A stretch of 43,015 nt of DNA from Labilithrix sp. (lineage in GTDB: Bacteria; Myxococcota_A; Polyangia; Polyangiales; Polyangiaceae), in contig JAHBWF010000060.1 of the NCBI GenBank assembly GCA_019637105.1, forward strand, positions 1 through 43,015. The letters are read 5' to 3'. The position numbers were made by a program, and so were the translations under genes. Positions 7,785-20,440 of the stretch are shown here, piece by piece; the stretch's first letter is position 1, and every line of letters starts with the position of its first letter. The notes beneath the pieces were generated by a model. That model saw only the letters and a list, made by a program, of their open reading frames with translations. It was not told the origin of the DNA and made no database searches.

Positions 7785-9260
7785 TCACCGGTAGTGGCTG
7801 AGGTCGATGTTGTATCGCTTCAGCCAGCGGTGCACCTGCATGCGCTCCTTCCCGAGCTCGCGGCCGACGGCGGCGATGTTGCCCCGGTGCCGCTCGAGCA
7901 GGCCGCGGAGCTCCTCCTCCGTGGGCGCGCCGCGCCGGCCGCCCGGCGGGGCGGACACGGGCAAGAGCGAGCTCCGATCGGACGGCTCGGACGACACGTG
8001 ATCGATCATCGGCGTCGCGGGGAGGTTCGACGGCAAGGTCACGCGCGGACGCTCGCCGTAACCCTTCATGTGCTCGCTGATGGCGTCCGGCAGGTGCACC
8101 GTGTCGAGCTGCGCGCCGTCGGTGAGCGCGACGCCGCGCTTGATGCAGCTCTCGAGCTCGCGGACGTTGAACGGCCAGTCGTAGTGGAGCAGCGCCACGA
8201 TGAACGAGAACGTGAACTGGATGTTCGGGCGCCCGTAGCGCTCGCCGAAGCTCCGGGCGAGGAGCAGGATGTCCTCCTTGCGCTCGCGGAGCGGCGGCAG
8301 CCGCACGACGTGCTCGTTGAGGCGCGCGAGGAGGTCGCCGCGGAACTTCCCCTCCTTCACGTACTGGTAGAGGTCGCGGTGGGTCGCGCAGACGATCCGG
8401 ATGTCGACCCGCTCCGGGGTGGTGGCGCCGAGGGGGAAGACCTCGCGCGACTGCAGGACGCGGAGCAGCTTCGCCTGCGCGTCGAGCGGCATGTCGCCGA
8501 TCTCGTCGAGGAAGAGCGTGCCCTGATCGGCGAGCTTGATGAGGCCGGGTTTGTCACGGTCGGCGCCGGAGAACGCGCCGCGCCGGTAGCCGAACAGCTC
8601 GCTCTCGAGCAGGTTGTGCGGGATCGCGGCGCAGTTGATCGCCTGCAGCGAGCCCTTGCGGCCCGAGAGGCGGTGGATGCCGCGGGCGATGACCTCCTTG
8701 CCCGTGCCGGTCTCGCCGAGGATGACGGCCGAGAGCTCCTTCGGCGCGATGCGCTCGATGTCGGCCGCGATGTGATCGATCTGCGCGCCGCCGACGAGAT
8801 CGGTGAAGAGCTTCGCCTTGCGCTCGCCGGCGACGCGGCCGTCGATGCGGTAGGCGACGCACTTCTCGACGCCGGCGTCCACGAACTTGAAGATCGCGTC
8901 GCCGACGCGGATCTCGTGGTTCGGCTCGAGCTCGAGCTCCCCGACGTAGCCGCCGTCGACCATCGTCCCGTTGCGGCTGCCGAGGTCCTGCAGGATCCAG
9001 ACCTCGCGGCTCGTGACCGGATCCACGCGCGAGTAGATCCGCGCGTGCTGCCGGCTGACCGCCTGCTCCGGCACGCAGATCAGGTTCGACGCGTCGCGCC
9101 CGATCGTGAGCTCGGGCGACACGAACACGTAAGCCGGCGAGAGCTGCTCGAAATTCGGCGCGTAGAGGAGCACGAGCCCGGAGCGCTCCTTCGGCGCGGG
9201 CATCGAGTCACGAGCATCGTCCCCGTAGCTGGACGAGACGCCGGTGCGGTACCTGCTCAT
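7785..9260 (-). CDS. FHA-domain sigma-54-dependent transcriptional activator
   Basis: The 491-residue regulator has an N-terminal FHA domain (about residues 40-130) with the phosphothreonine-binding words IGRDASN, SRQHARI and LGSRNGTMVDG. A central AAA+ sigma-54 domain follows (about 165-400): Walker A GETGTGKE, loop GAFSGAD, Walker B GTLFLDEIGD, and a VRELESCIKR segment. A Fis-type HTH ends the protein (NIAAVGRELGKERMQVHRWL). Such proteins sense phosphorylated partners, typically Ser/Thr kinases, and open sigma-54 promoters. The loop that contacts sigma-54 reads GAFSGA instead of GAFTGA, a conservative change. The start is ATG 9260 with GAAGG upstream. Targets are unknown, but sigma-54-like promoters occur elsewhere in this window. 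Confidence 0.95.
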   Translation of the reverse strand: MSRYRTGVSSSYGDDARDSMPAPKERSGLVLLYAPNFEQLSPAYVFVSPELTIGRDASNLICVPEQAVSRQHARIYSRVDPVTSREVWILQDLGSRNGTMVDGGYVGELELEPNHEIRVGDAIFKFVDAGVEKCVAYRIDGRVAGERKAKLFTDLVGGAQIDHIAADIERIAPKELSAVILGETGTGKEVIARGIHRLSGRKGSLQAINCAAIPHNLLESELFGYRRGAFSGADRDKPGLIKLADQGTLFLDEIGDMPLDAQAKLLRVLQSREVFPLGATTPERVDIRIVCATHRDLYQYVKEGKFRGDLLARLNEHVVRLPPLRERKEDILLLARSFGERYGRPNIQFTFSFIVALLHYDWPFNVRELESCIKRGVALTDGAQLDTVHLPDAISEHMKGYGERPRVTLPSNLPATPMIDHVSSEPSDRSSLLPVSAPPGGRRGAPTEEELRGLLERHRGNIAAVGRELGKERMQVHRWLKRYNIDLSHYR

Positions 9261-9317
9261 CCTTCGTCCGGCTAGGTTAGCATCGTCCGCGCGGCGGAGA
9301 GCCAGCGTGTGCGCCGG

Positions 9318-9941
9318 TCACTCGTAGCGGTCGGCGTCGACGCCGAGGCGCTCGCAGATGGCCGCGAGGACGTCGTCCGTGCGGCGGTTCAGCTCGTCGA
9401 GCGTGCCGGTGTTCTCGATGACGAAGTCCGCGACGGCGACCTTCTCGTCGAGCGGCATCTGGGCGCGGATGCGCGCCCGCACCTCGTCCGCGGTCGCGCC
9501 GTCGCGCGCCGTGGCGCGCGCGACCTGGAGCTCCTCGGGGGCGGAGACGACGACGAGCGGGCGGAACGCGTCCGCCACGCCGTTCTCGACGATCAGCGCG
9601 GCCTCGTAGCACGCGAGCGCCTCGCCCTCGTCGCGGAGCCGCGAGGCGGCCTTGAACGTCAGCGTCGAGACGATCGGGTGGACGATCGCGTTCAGCGCGC
9701 GCCGCTTGTCGTCGTCGCCGAAGACCGCCGCCGCGACCTTCTTGCGGTCGAGCGAGCCGTCGTCGAGGAGCACGCCGTCGCCGAACAGCTTCACGACGGC
9801 GGCGAGGCCGTCCGAGCCCTTCGCGACCGCTTCGCGCGCGAGCAGGTCCGCGTCGATGATCGGGACGCCGCGCTCCGCGAGGCGCGCGGCGACGGCGCTC
9901 TTGCCGGAGGCGATCCCGCCCGTGAGGCCGAAGAGGTGCAC
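9318..9941 (-). CDS. coaE: Dephospho-CoA kinase
   Basis: The 207-residue enzyme catalyses the last step of coenzyme A synthesis, the ATP-dependent phosphorylation of dephospho-CoA. The P-loop GLTGGIASGKS is at residues 5-15, DADLLAREAV carries the conserved Asp, and NAIVHPIV and the lid-side VARATARDGATADEVRARI are typical. VADFVIENTGTLDEL near the end is also family-typical. The length matches the family. The start is GTG 9941, directly before the first beta strand. It lies downstream of nothing obvious in CoA synthesis; the neighbour on the same strand is the FHA activator, 57 bp away. Confidence 0.95.
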   Translation of the reverse strand: MHLFGLTGGIASGKSAVAARLAERGVPIIDADLLAREAVAKGSDGLAAVVKLFGDGVLLDDGSLDRKKVAAAVFGDDDKRRALNAIVHPIVSTLTFKAASRLRDEGEALACYEAALIVENGVADAFRPLVVVSAPEELQVARATARDGATADEVRARIRAQMPLDEKVAVADFVIENTGTLDELNRRTDDVLAAICERLGVDADRYE

Positions 9942-10118
9942 GCGGGCATCCTACTCGAGCCGGGCGCGGTCGCGTCCGGCGCTTCGACGCGACCGCGGGC
10001 GGCGCGTCGCGCGCCGCCGAGGCGCGGGCGGCTCACCTGAGCCGCCGAGGAGGACCCGCCGCGATCCACCTCCGGCCCCGCGCCGGCGCTTTCCTCGCGG
10101 AATCGCATGTAGGTAACT

Positions 10119-10135
10119 GTGGCACGACCGATGCT
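10119..10135 (+). promoter_or_regulatory. Sigma-54 (-24/-12) promoter candidate of the patatin-like lipoprotein
   Basis: TGGCACGACCGATGCT has GG and GC exactly 10 nt apart and matches the -24/-12 consensus at TGGCACG(A) and TGC(T). Transcription would start near 10146, only about 2 nt before the ATG at 10148, which implies a leaderless or nearly leaderless mRNA. Confidence 0.6.
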
Positions 10136-10147
10136 TGACGGCCGGGG

Positions 10148-11848
10148 ATGAAGGTTTCCGCCGGTCTCTCGAGCGTGCTCCTCATGGCGGGCGTGGCGGC
10201 CCTCGGCGCGGGCTGCTCCCACGGCGCGGACGACGACGCCGGCGAGGACGGCGCGGAGATCGTGGCCGGCGCGTCGGGCGCGCCCAAGCTCTGCGCCGCC
10301 GTCCGCGGCAACGGCCACTACATCGTCACCCACTTCGCCTCGCTGGCGCGGATCGTCGAGCACTACGGCGTCGTCGACGGGATCGCGGGCGGGAGCTCCG
10401 GGAGCCTCACCGCGTTCGTCTACGACAGCGTCCTGTCGAACCCCGCGGTCTCGCGCTGCGGCGGCGCGAAGCGGTGCGACGACGCCGCGCGCGCCGCGCG
10501 CGTGGCGCTCGCGCTGAAGAGCGTCGAGGGCTATGGCCTCGCGGTCGCGAGCAGCGAGGAGGGCGTCGCGATCGGCAACCTGGTCGGCGTCGCCGCGAAG
10601 CTGAAGCAGGAGGTCGACGCCCGCGGGATCGCCGCGCTCGCGTCGACGGACGCCGCGCGCGCGGCGGCGCAGCTGAAGGAGGTCCTCGAGATCCCGGAGG
10701 TCCGGGGCCTCGTGAACCCCGAGGTCTTCGCGATGCTCCGCGACACGGCGCGCCTCGCGTACAACGTGAAGGAGATCCACACGTCGATCGCGACGCTCGG
10801 CGCGTTCTCCGTCGACGACAACCGCCTGTTCTTCCGCCCCGGCGTCCTCGGCTGGGACTCGCTCGCGCTCCTGTTCGGGCGCGTCGCCGATTTCTACGCC
10901 GGCTACGGCGCCGCCGATCGCGACGCCCAGTCCGCGTGGCTCGACGCCTGCGCCGAGGCGTCCGTCGGCAAGGAGTGGGCGGAGGCCGCGGCGCTCCCGA
11001 TGCCCTCCGGGGGCACGTGCGGCGAGGCGTTCGGCAAGCTCGCGTCCGACTACCGCGCCGCCGCCCGCGCCGGCGGCGCGCCTCCCCGCCGACTCGAAGA
11101 GACCATCGGCGCGCCGAGCGCGCTGCGCAAGGTCGTCTCGACGAGCGTCCTCGAGGGCGAGGCCGTCGCGAGCTACGAGCAAGCGCGCGCGGCGTACCTC
11201 TCCGGCGAGCACGCGTCCGGCGACGTCCCCTTCGACGTCTCGTTCGACGACGTCAAGTTCGGCTACTGGGGCGCGGCCGAGGACCTCGCCGCCCTCGCGG
11301 CCGACGGCGCCGGCTTCGGCGACCTCAAGACGAGGAAGATGACGCCGCTCGGCGACGCCACCTGGAGGGAGATCCTGACCGCGTCGCCCGCCGAGCCGGG
11401 CCTCTCCCGCTTCGTCGAGCTGCCCGACGGACGCATCTCGGCCGGCGGCTGGAGCGACCTCGCGCCCACGCTCGTCCTCAAGAACCTGGGCTGCGAGCGC
11501 GTCGTCTACGTCACGCGCGAGGGCGACGAGTCGGGCTTCGCGACGAAGATCGCCAAGCACCTCGGGATGACCGAGGCGGAGTGGCAGAAGCTCTACGATC
11601 TCGGCGACGCGCGCAGCAGCTACAACGTCTCGCTCGAGGAGGCCGACGCCGTCTGGTGCACGAACTGGAACTCCTTCGGCGACCTCCAGCAGCGCGAGAT
11701 GGCCGCCGACTCCTGGCGCGCGCCGCTCGAGACGCGCGAGGGCTTCGCGGGCATCCGCGCGCTCGCGCCCTACGCCAACACGACCCCGCGGACCGGCAAG
11801 GTCGGCTGCACGCCGGGCGTCTCCGGCGGGGCGACCTACCCGCGCTGA
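10148..11848 (+). CDS. Patatin-like lipoprotein
   Basis: The 566-residue protein has a signal peptide ending in lipobox GAGC (Cys23). A segment like the patatin catalytic core follows: GIAGGSSGSLTAFVYDSV holds a GXSXG nucleophile elbow (probable Ser83), preceded by AAVRGNG, a possible oxyanion loop. LPDGRISAGGWSD near residue 430 may supply the dyad Asp. Patatin-like enzymes cleave acyl esters of phospholipids. Here the protein would sit in the outer membrane or outside the cell. It is about twice the usual patatin length, with a long helical middle part (residues 110-380) that I cannot assign. Cys residues late in the protein (NLGCERV, WCTNW, VGCTPG) may form disulfides. The start is ATG 10148 with a sigma-54-type box just upstream. 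Confidence 0.8.
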   Translation: MKVSAGLSSVLLMAGVAALGAGCSHGADDDAGEDGAEIVAGASGAPKLCAAVRGNGHYIVTHFASLARIVEHYGVVDGIAGGSSGSLTAFVYDSVLSNPAVSRCGGAKRCDDAARAARVALALKSVEGYGLAVASSEEGVAIGNLVGVAAKLKQEVDARGIAALASTDAARAAAQLKEVLEIPEVRGLVNPEVFAMLRDTARLAYNVKEIHTSIATLGAFSVDDNRLFFRPGVLGWDSLALLFGRVADFYAGYGAADRDAQSAWLDACAEASVGKEWAEAAALPMPSGGTCGEAFGKLASDYRAAARAGGAPPRRLEETIGAPSALRKVVSTSVLEGEAVASYEQARAAYLSGEHASGDVPFDVSFDDVKFGYWGAAEDLAALAADGAGFGDLKTRKMTPLGDATWREILTASPAEPGLSRFVELPDGRISAGGWSDLAPTLVLKNLGCERVVYVTREGDESGFATKIAKHLGMTEAEWQKLYDLGDARSSYNVSLEEADAVWCTNWNSFGDLQQREMAADSWRAPLETREGFAGIRALAPYANTTPRTGKVGCTPGVSGGATYPR

Positions 11849-11881
11849 TCGCCGCGGGCGCGCGACAAAGACAAAAGAAGA

Positions 11882-11911
11882 GCGCCGGCCTCCCGCGGGA
11901 GAGGCCGGCGC
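11882..11911 (-). terminator. Strong hairpin between convergent genes
   Basis: A perfect 11-bp GC-rich stem (11882-11892 with 11901-11911) has an 8-nt loop. On the minus strand it is followed by a T-rich tract (complement of 11860-11880, CTTCTTTTGTCTTTG). It is a good intrinsic terminator for the minus-strand lipoprotein gene and could also stop the plus-strand transcript. Confidence 0.7.
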
Positions 11912-11946
11912 GTTCACGCGAGGCGATCAGCCGCGCGTCGTGGCCG

Positions 11947-13023
11947 TCACTGGTCCGCGTTCTCGCACGGGTCCGGCGGCGCCTCGGTCTGCTGCACGGT
12001 CTTGGTCGGCGCCCCGACCTGCTTGGCCGTGAAGCCGAGGCCGACCGAGATGCCGTCGCAGTTCTTGGACGGGTCCTGCGAGCCGTCGGCGAGCATGTCG
12101 CTCGCCTGGCGGATGGAGCCCTTGATGCCCTCGACCGTCGAGCCCGAGCAGAGGTCGGTGCTGAAGCGCCCCGCGACCGAGCTGATGCCGTTGACGAACT
12201 CCTCGGTGTTGATGACGCCGGCGATCGTGCCCTCCTCGAGCGACTTCGTCGCCGGGTTGTGCTTGAAGGAGATGATCGCCTTGTTGATCGTGAGGCTCAG
12301 CGACTGGCCGCTGATCGAGAGGCTCAGCTTGACGGTGGCGCCGCCCGTGCCGTTCACGAAGACGCCCTTGTTGATGTAGGCGCCGGAGATCCCCACCTGC
12401 GGGTCCTGGATGTACGGCCAGTCGTCCGCCGTCGTGAACGTCGGGCGCGTGTTCTCGTCCTCGCTGAACTTGCCGCCGACGAGGAGCGTGCCCGACAGGC
12501 CCGTGTTCGTCTGCTCCGCGTCGTCGGTGAGCCCGACGATCTTGAGCATGATCGTGAAGTCGCCCGCCGCGATCGCGTCGTTCAGCGACTTGGACGGCGT
12601 CGGGGTGAAGGGATCGAGGAGCTTGAGGATCTCCTTGCCGAACGTGTTGTCCGTCCCCTCGTCGCCGTCCTGGTGGACCGTGGCGGGGGCGCCCTGCGCG
12701 CGCTTGCACACGCGATCGAGGTCGGGCGACGTCGCGCCGCTCACGTTCGTGATGAGGCCGTCGAGGTTGTAGCCGTAGCTCTTCCACGCGTCCTTGTTCT
12801 TGTTGCCCGCGCGGTCCGCCTCGCCGAGCGAGATCGTGTTGAGCGCGAACACGCGCTCCTCCGTCGCGGACGTCGGCTCGCCGTCCTCCGGCGGGACCGT
12901 CTTGCCGGTCTGGCTGCCCGTGCCGCCGTCGCCGTCCGAATCGCTGCTACAGCCCTGCGTGCCCGCGAGGGTCGCGATCCCCGCGCACAGGCCCATCAGC
13001 GTTAGCGCTGCTCCAAGCTTCAT
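11947..13023 (-). CDS. Predicted lipoprotein with Ser/Asp/Gly linker
   Basis: The 358-residue protein has a signal peptide with lipobox GTQGC (Cys25), a short SSDSDGDGG linker, and a mature domain rich in beta strands (FTIMLKIVGLTD, LSGTLLVGGKF, GATVKLSLSISGQSLSLTIN, KAIISFKHN) and paired Cys (VCKRA, DLCSGS, KNCDG, DPCENA). The excellent ribosome-binding site GGAGAGGAG, 8 nt before the ATG, fixes the start. I recognise the overall style as a myxobacterial lipoprotein of unknown function. An extracellular beta-sandwich is likely. It converges on the patatin-like gene with a hairpin between them, and is divergent from dnaE. Confidence 0.8.
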   Translation of the reverse strand: MKLGAALTLMGLCAGIATLAGTQGCSSDSDGDGGTGSQTGKTVPPEDGEPTSATEERVFALNTISLGEADRAGNKNKDAWKSYGYNLDGLITNVSGATSPDLDRVCKRAQGAPATVHQDGDEGTDNTFGKEILKLLDPFTPTPSKSLNDAIAAGDFTIMLKIVGLTDDAEQTNTGLSGTLLVGGKFSEDENTRPTFTTADDWPYIQDPQVGISGAYINKGVFVNGTGGATVKLSLSISGQSLSLTINKAIISFKHNPATKSLEEGTIAGVINTEEFVNGISSVAGRFSTDLCSGSTVEGIKGSIRQASDMLADGSQDPSKNCDGISVGLGFTAKQVGAPTKTVQQTEAPPDPCENADQ

Positions 13024-13434
13024 TGCTAATGCTCCTCTCCACTCAAGGATGCGCGTGACCCATCACGTTCCACGCGTCGCCCCGCCGCCAACGAGGCGGC
13101 GGCGGATGCTACGCAGGAAGCTCGAGCACGCGCAAGCCATCTACGGCGATCATGATGGCAGAAAAGCTCGGCAGAACGCGCGCTGTCGTGGATCTCGACT
13201 CGATCGAGACGAACGCGGGGGTGACGGTGATCCCCGACACGCGACGATGACGCACCACGACGTAGCCGCCGCGCCGCAGCCGGCCGGCGGGCGCGCGCCG
13301 GCGCGCTCGCGCGGGAGGGGCTCGTTCGTCGGGGGCGCGGCGTGGCTCGTCCGGCCGGCGGGGGGGCCGGGGAGCCGGCTCTTTCATCACGCGGCGAACC
13401 GGGGTAACCCAGGGCGCGCTGGGTCCTTGCCACC
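13024..13434. other. Intergenic region between the divergent lipoprotein gene and dnaE (411 bp)
   Basis: No gene is supported here: the open frames give Arg/Pro/Ala-rich translations with no domain and no ribosome-binding site. It must hold both divergent promoters. A G-rich stretch with several runs of 4-7 G lies at about 13350-13372, and a small hairpin lies just before the dnaE ATG. Confidence 0.6.
13407..13424 (+). other. Hairpin in the dnaE leader
   Basis: The inverted repeat ACCCAG/CTGGGT (6 bp, 6-nt loop) ends 10 nt before the dnaE ATG. No Shine-Dalgarno lies between it and the start, so the structure could affect translation initiation. Confidence 0.35.
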
Positions 13435-17061
<3,627 letters not shown>

Positions 17062-17195
17062 GCGAGGCGCCGGGCCGGATCCGCTCGACGCGCGCGGAAG
17101 GGGACGACGGGTAGGTAGCCGCATGTGCGGCCGTGGTCGTCGATCTGCCACCCGAAAAAGTGATCGCGCGTCACGCGACCTGCGGCGGAGGAAGA

Positions 17196-17223
17196 CGGAC
17201 AAAGCCTCGGACCCTGTTATGCT
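17196..17223 (+). promoter_or_regulatory. Extended -10 promoter candidate
   Basis: CGGACA, a 16-nt spacer, then TATGCT preceded by TGT, which gives an extended -10 element. The transcript would start near 17230, leaving a leader of about 38 nt before the ATG at 17268. It stands out in an otherwise GC-dense gap. Confidence 0.4.
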
Positions 17224-17267
17224 TCCAGGCGGAGCTTCGACTTGTGCGTGATGAAAGGTCCGGAGGG

Positions 17268-18903
17268 ATGAGCTCGCCGTCGCAGTTCCCCGACGGAAAG
17301 CCCGAGTCGATGAACGAACCCGAGAAGAAGAAGGCGGGATCTCCGGGCCGCTACTCGCTCGCCGACGAAGGCGACGAGGTGCCGCCGACGCGCATCGATT
17401 CCACGACCCGCATGCCCGCGGTGCGTCCCGACGGCGTCGTGCCCGCCAGCCCGTCCAGCGACGCGCTGCCCCGGAGCGCCTCCGGATCGCTGCGCGAGCC
17501 GCCGGCGAGCAGCGCCTCGATCGCGTCGTCGCGCGCCTCGATCGCGCGCGTCGAGCGCGACGCCGCGGACGCGAAGAAGAAGCCGCCCGTCGGGCTCCCG
17601 TCGCGTGCGACGCCGACCCAGCGCGCCGCGTCCGCGCCGGCGTCGAGGGAGCGCGGTCGCCGCCTGCCCAGCGCGTCCGACGCAGAAGGGCCCGACGAGC
17701 GGGCGCCTGCCCGACGTGCGACCGCCGGCGAAGTCGAGCGACTTCACCGCCGAGGCGAAGCCGCTCGACCCGCCGCCGTCGCGCGGCGCGGCTCCGAAGC
17801 CGAGCGGCGCCCGCGAGGGGGGTGCGTCCGCCGACGTCCCGCCGGCGGCGCGGGCCCCCGCGCGTCCGCCGTCGGTCGCGCCGCCCGGAGGCCGCCGCAT
17901 CAGCTCGCTCCGGCCGCCGCCGCCCGCGAAGGCGCCGTCGCTCCCGCCCGAGGCGCTCGTGCTCGACGGCTTCGACGAAGGCTCGATCGCCTTCGCGTTC
18001 GACGCGCTGGTCTCCGAGGATCGCGCGAGCCTCCCCGGCACCCACGAGTTCGACCTCGCGCCGGTGCGCGAGCTCTTCTCCGAGCTCGCCGCGAACCACA
18101 TGCGCCACGTCCGCGACTTCATGATCGACGTGAAGTGGGGGGAGGTGACGCGTGACTGGATCCACATCTGCGTTCCTCCGGTGCGCACGCTCCGCAAGGC
18201 GGCCGAGCGCCTCGAGCTCGTCGAGCTCGGCGCGTCGCTCGAGAAGCTCGGCGACGAGCTCGACGCCGCGAACGCGGTCGGCGGTCAGATGCTCGACGCG
18301 AACGAGAAGCAGCGGCTGCTCGACGCCTACGGCGAGCTCGTCGCGATCCTCCCGCAGGCCTTCGCGCTCGATCGCGACAAGACGCAGCGCGAGGCCGTGA
18401 TCGTGCAGGCGCTCCTCCTCCAGGTGCCGGACGTGCGCAAGGTCACGATCGACAAGCTGCACGCGGCCGGGCTGACGAGCCTCACGGAGCTCTTCGAGGC
18501 GAACGCCCACGACATCGCGCACGTCGCGGGCATCCCGCACGCGCTCGCGGCGCGGATCGTCGACCGCGTCCAGTCGTACCGCGCGGAGCTCAAGTCCTCG
18601 TCGCCCCAGGACGCGCGCGCGGCCGAGCGCGAGAAGCTCGCCGGGCTGAACGGACAGCTCAAGCGCCACCACGACGCGTACGAAGAGGCCGCGAACGCGT
18701 GGGGGCCGGAGGCCAAGAGCAAGAAGCGCGATCACTTCCGCGCGCGGGAAGAGACCTGGCTCGAGATCAGCGTCCTGCTCGCGCGGTTCGGCGAGGTCGA
18801 TCGCCTCCAGGGGATCGAGAAGGTGCCGTTCTCCCAGCGCATCGCGCAGCTCTCGGACTATCTCGAGGAGGCGCGCGACAAGTACCGGAGCCCCGAAGGG
18901 TGA
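17268..18903 (+). pseudogene. Helix-hairpin-helix protein split by a frameshift
   Basis: Two overlapping frames form one protein. The first starts at ATG 17268 (MSSPSQFPDGKPES) with a low-complexity Ser/Pro/Ala region typical of disordered linkers. The second carries the conserved part and ends at 18903. The natural reading leaves the first frame and enters the second between about 17640 and 17700, a net +1 shift. The C-terminal part has a compact helical domain (LVLDGFDEGSIAFAFDALVS onward), an HhH-like segment (KVTIDKLHAAGLTSLTELFE, HDIAHVAGIPHALAARIV) and a coiled C-terminus (EREKLAGLNGQLKRHHDAYE). Either a real lesion or a sequence error in GC-rich linker DNA could explain it. If translated alone, the 3' part would start at GTG 17605. 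Function is unknown. Confidence 0.6.
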
Positions 18904-19023
18904 GGCGCCGCGCGAACGCGCGTGCGCGCGGACGGCGGCCCGCCCGAGCTCGGCGCGCGAGCGCGTCGCCGGCGGAGCGAGCCGAGGAGCCACACCGAGC
19001 GCGCGCGCCTCGCGACTTCGCTG

Positions 19024-19052
19024 TCGACAAAGAATGAGAAACCGGGTTTAGT
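19024..19052 (+). promoter_or_regulatory. Sigma-70-type promoter candidate of the pentapeptide-bactofilin genes
   Basis: TCGACA (5/6 to the -35 consensus), exactly 17 nt, then TTTAGT (4/6 to the -10) lie in an unusually AT-rich island about 72 bp before the ATG at 19124. Confidence 0.45.
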
Positions 19053-19123
19053 TTTCTTCCCTCACGCGCGAGCTCGCGAGCGACGCGCGTGATCGGGTCA
19101 CTCTCTCGAAGGGCATCGTCAAC

Positions 19124-20419
19124 ATGGCCGAGCTCACAGCGGATGCCGTCGTCAGCAAAGTCAAACGCGGCGAGAAGATCGATCGCGCGGACCTGTCGGG
19201 GATCAACCTGTCGAACGCGATGCTCGAAGGCGCGAGCTTCCGTCGTTGCGACATGGTCGGAGCGAACCTCGAAGGCGCGAAGCTTCGCAACGCGAACCTG
19301 AAGAGCGCCAACCTCTGCGAGGCGTTCCTCTCCGGCGCGGATCTCCGGGACGCGAACCTCGACAACGCGGACCTGGAGGGCGCGAACCTGCAGCGCACGC
19401 TGCTCGCGGGCGCGAACCTCTCGCGCGCGAACCTCGAGGGCGCGAACCTCCAGGGCGCGAACCTCTCCGGCGCGCGGCTCACGCACGCCCAGCTCGATCT
19501 CGCGAACCTCGGCGGCGCGGACGTCGCCGGGGCCGTCCTCACGCACGCGGATCTCGGCGAGTGCTACCTCGGCGCCGTCAAGATGATGAAGGCGGAGCTG
19601 ACGAACGCCAACCTGAACGACTCGAACCTCGAGGACGGCGACTTCACCGGCGCCATCCTCGCGGACGCGCAGATGCGCGGGATCAAGGCGCGCGGCGCGA
19701 AGCTCGTCGGCGCGGTGCTCTCGAAGGCCGATCTCGGGAAGGCGAACCTCACGAACGCCGACCTGACCAACGCGGACCTCCGGAACGCGACGCTCGGCGA
19801 CGCGAAGCTCGAAGGCGCGAACCTCACGGGCGCGAAGGTCCACGGGCTCACGGCGAAGGGCGCTCAGCTCGCCGGCATCAAGGCCGACTGGCTCGACAAC
19901 AGCCCGAACGCCGACGGCTCGGTGCGCGTGCAGGCCGCGCAGGTCCAGGCGGTCCTCTCGGGCGAGGCGCCGATCGCGGCGGCGCGCGAGTCGTCGCGAT
20001 CGGCCAACCACCGCTACTTCGGGCGCGGCGACGTGCTCCGCAACGCGTCGCTCCAGTTCGACGAGGGCGCGACCGTCGAGATCGAGAGCCTCTTCGAGTC
20101 GTGCACGATCGCGCTCGGTCGCGGCACCGAGCTCTTGATCGGACCCGACGGCATCCTCGCCGGGTGTCAGATCACCGGCGCGGGGAACATCACGATCAAC
20201 GGCAAGTTCTTCGAAGCGACCGGCGGCCGCAAGAGCGGCCCCGCGATCGTCGGCGCCCATCAGCTCGTGGTCTCCTCGACCGGAGCGATGGTCGGCGCCG
20301 TCCAGCAGCCGCAGGAGCTCACGCGCTTCGCGTTCGAGCCCGGCTGTCAGCTTCGCGTGCGCATCACGACAGGGAACGGTTCGGGGAACGGGAACGGCGC
20401 AAAGGGCGGCAGGAAGTAA
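19124..20419 (+). CDS. Pentapeptide-repeat protein with bactofilin-like C-terminal beta-helix
   Basis: The 431-residue protein has two parts. Residues about 15-255 are pentapeptide repeats of the A(D/N)LXX type (for example ANLEGANLQGANLSGARL), which fold as a right-handed quadrilateral beta-helix. After a linker (about 260-300) comes a second repetitive beta region (GDVLRNASLQFDEGATVEIESL ... GPDGILAGCQITGAGNITINGKFFE ... VVSSTGAMVGAVQQ). Its short strands and turn Gly/Asn resemble bactofilin or DUF583 helices. The protein ends in a Gly/Asn-rich tail. No signal peptide is seen, so it is cytoplasmic. A bactofilin gene follows 21 bp later, which suggests that the two proteins assemble together. 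Confidence 0.88.
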   Translation: MAELTADAVVSKVKRGEKIDRADLSGINLSNAMLEGASFRRCDMVGANLEGAKLRNANLKSANLCEAFLSGADLRDANLDNADLEGANLQRTLLAGANLSRANLEGANLQGANLSGARLTHAQLDLANLGGADVAGAVLTHADLGECYLGAVKMMKAELTNANLNDSNLEDGDFTGAILADAQMRGIKARGAKLVGAVLSKADLGKANLTNADLTNADLRNATLGDAKLEGANLTGAKVHGLTAKGAQLAGIKADWLDNSPNADGSVRVQAAQVQAVLSGEAPIAAARESSRSANHRYFGRGDVLRNASLQFDEGATVEIESLFESCTIALGRGTELLIGPDGILAGCQITGAGNITINGKFFEATGGRKSGPAIVGAHQLVVSSTGAMVGAVQQPQELTRFAFEPGCQLRVRITTGNGSGNGNGAKGGRK

Positions 20420-20440
20420 GGTCAGGGAGGAGCGAGGGCT

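Noticed and set aside
13109-13390. Short minus-strand frame in the dnaE upstream gap
   Set aside because: Pro/Arg/Ala-rich with no ribosome-binding site and overlapping frames equally open on the other strand.
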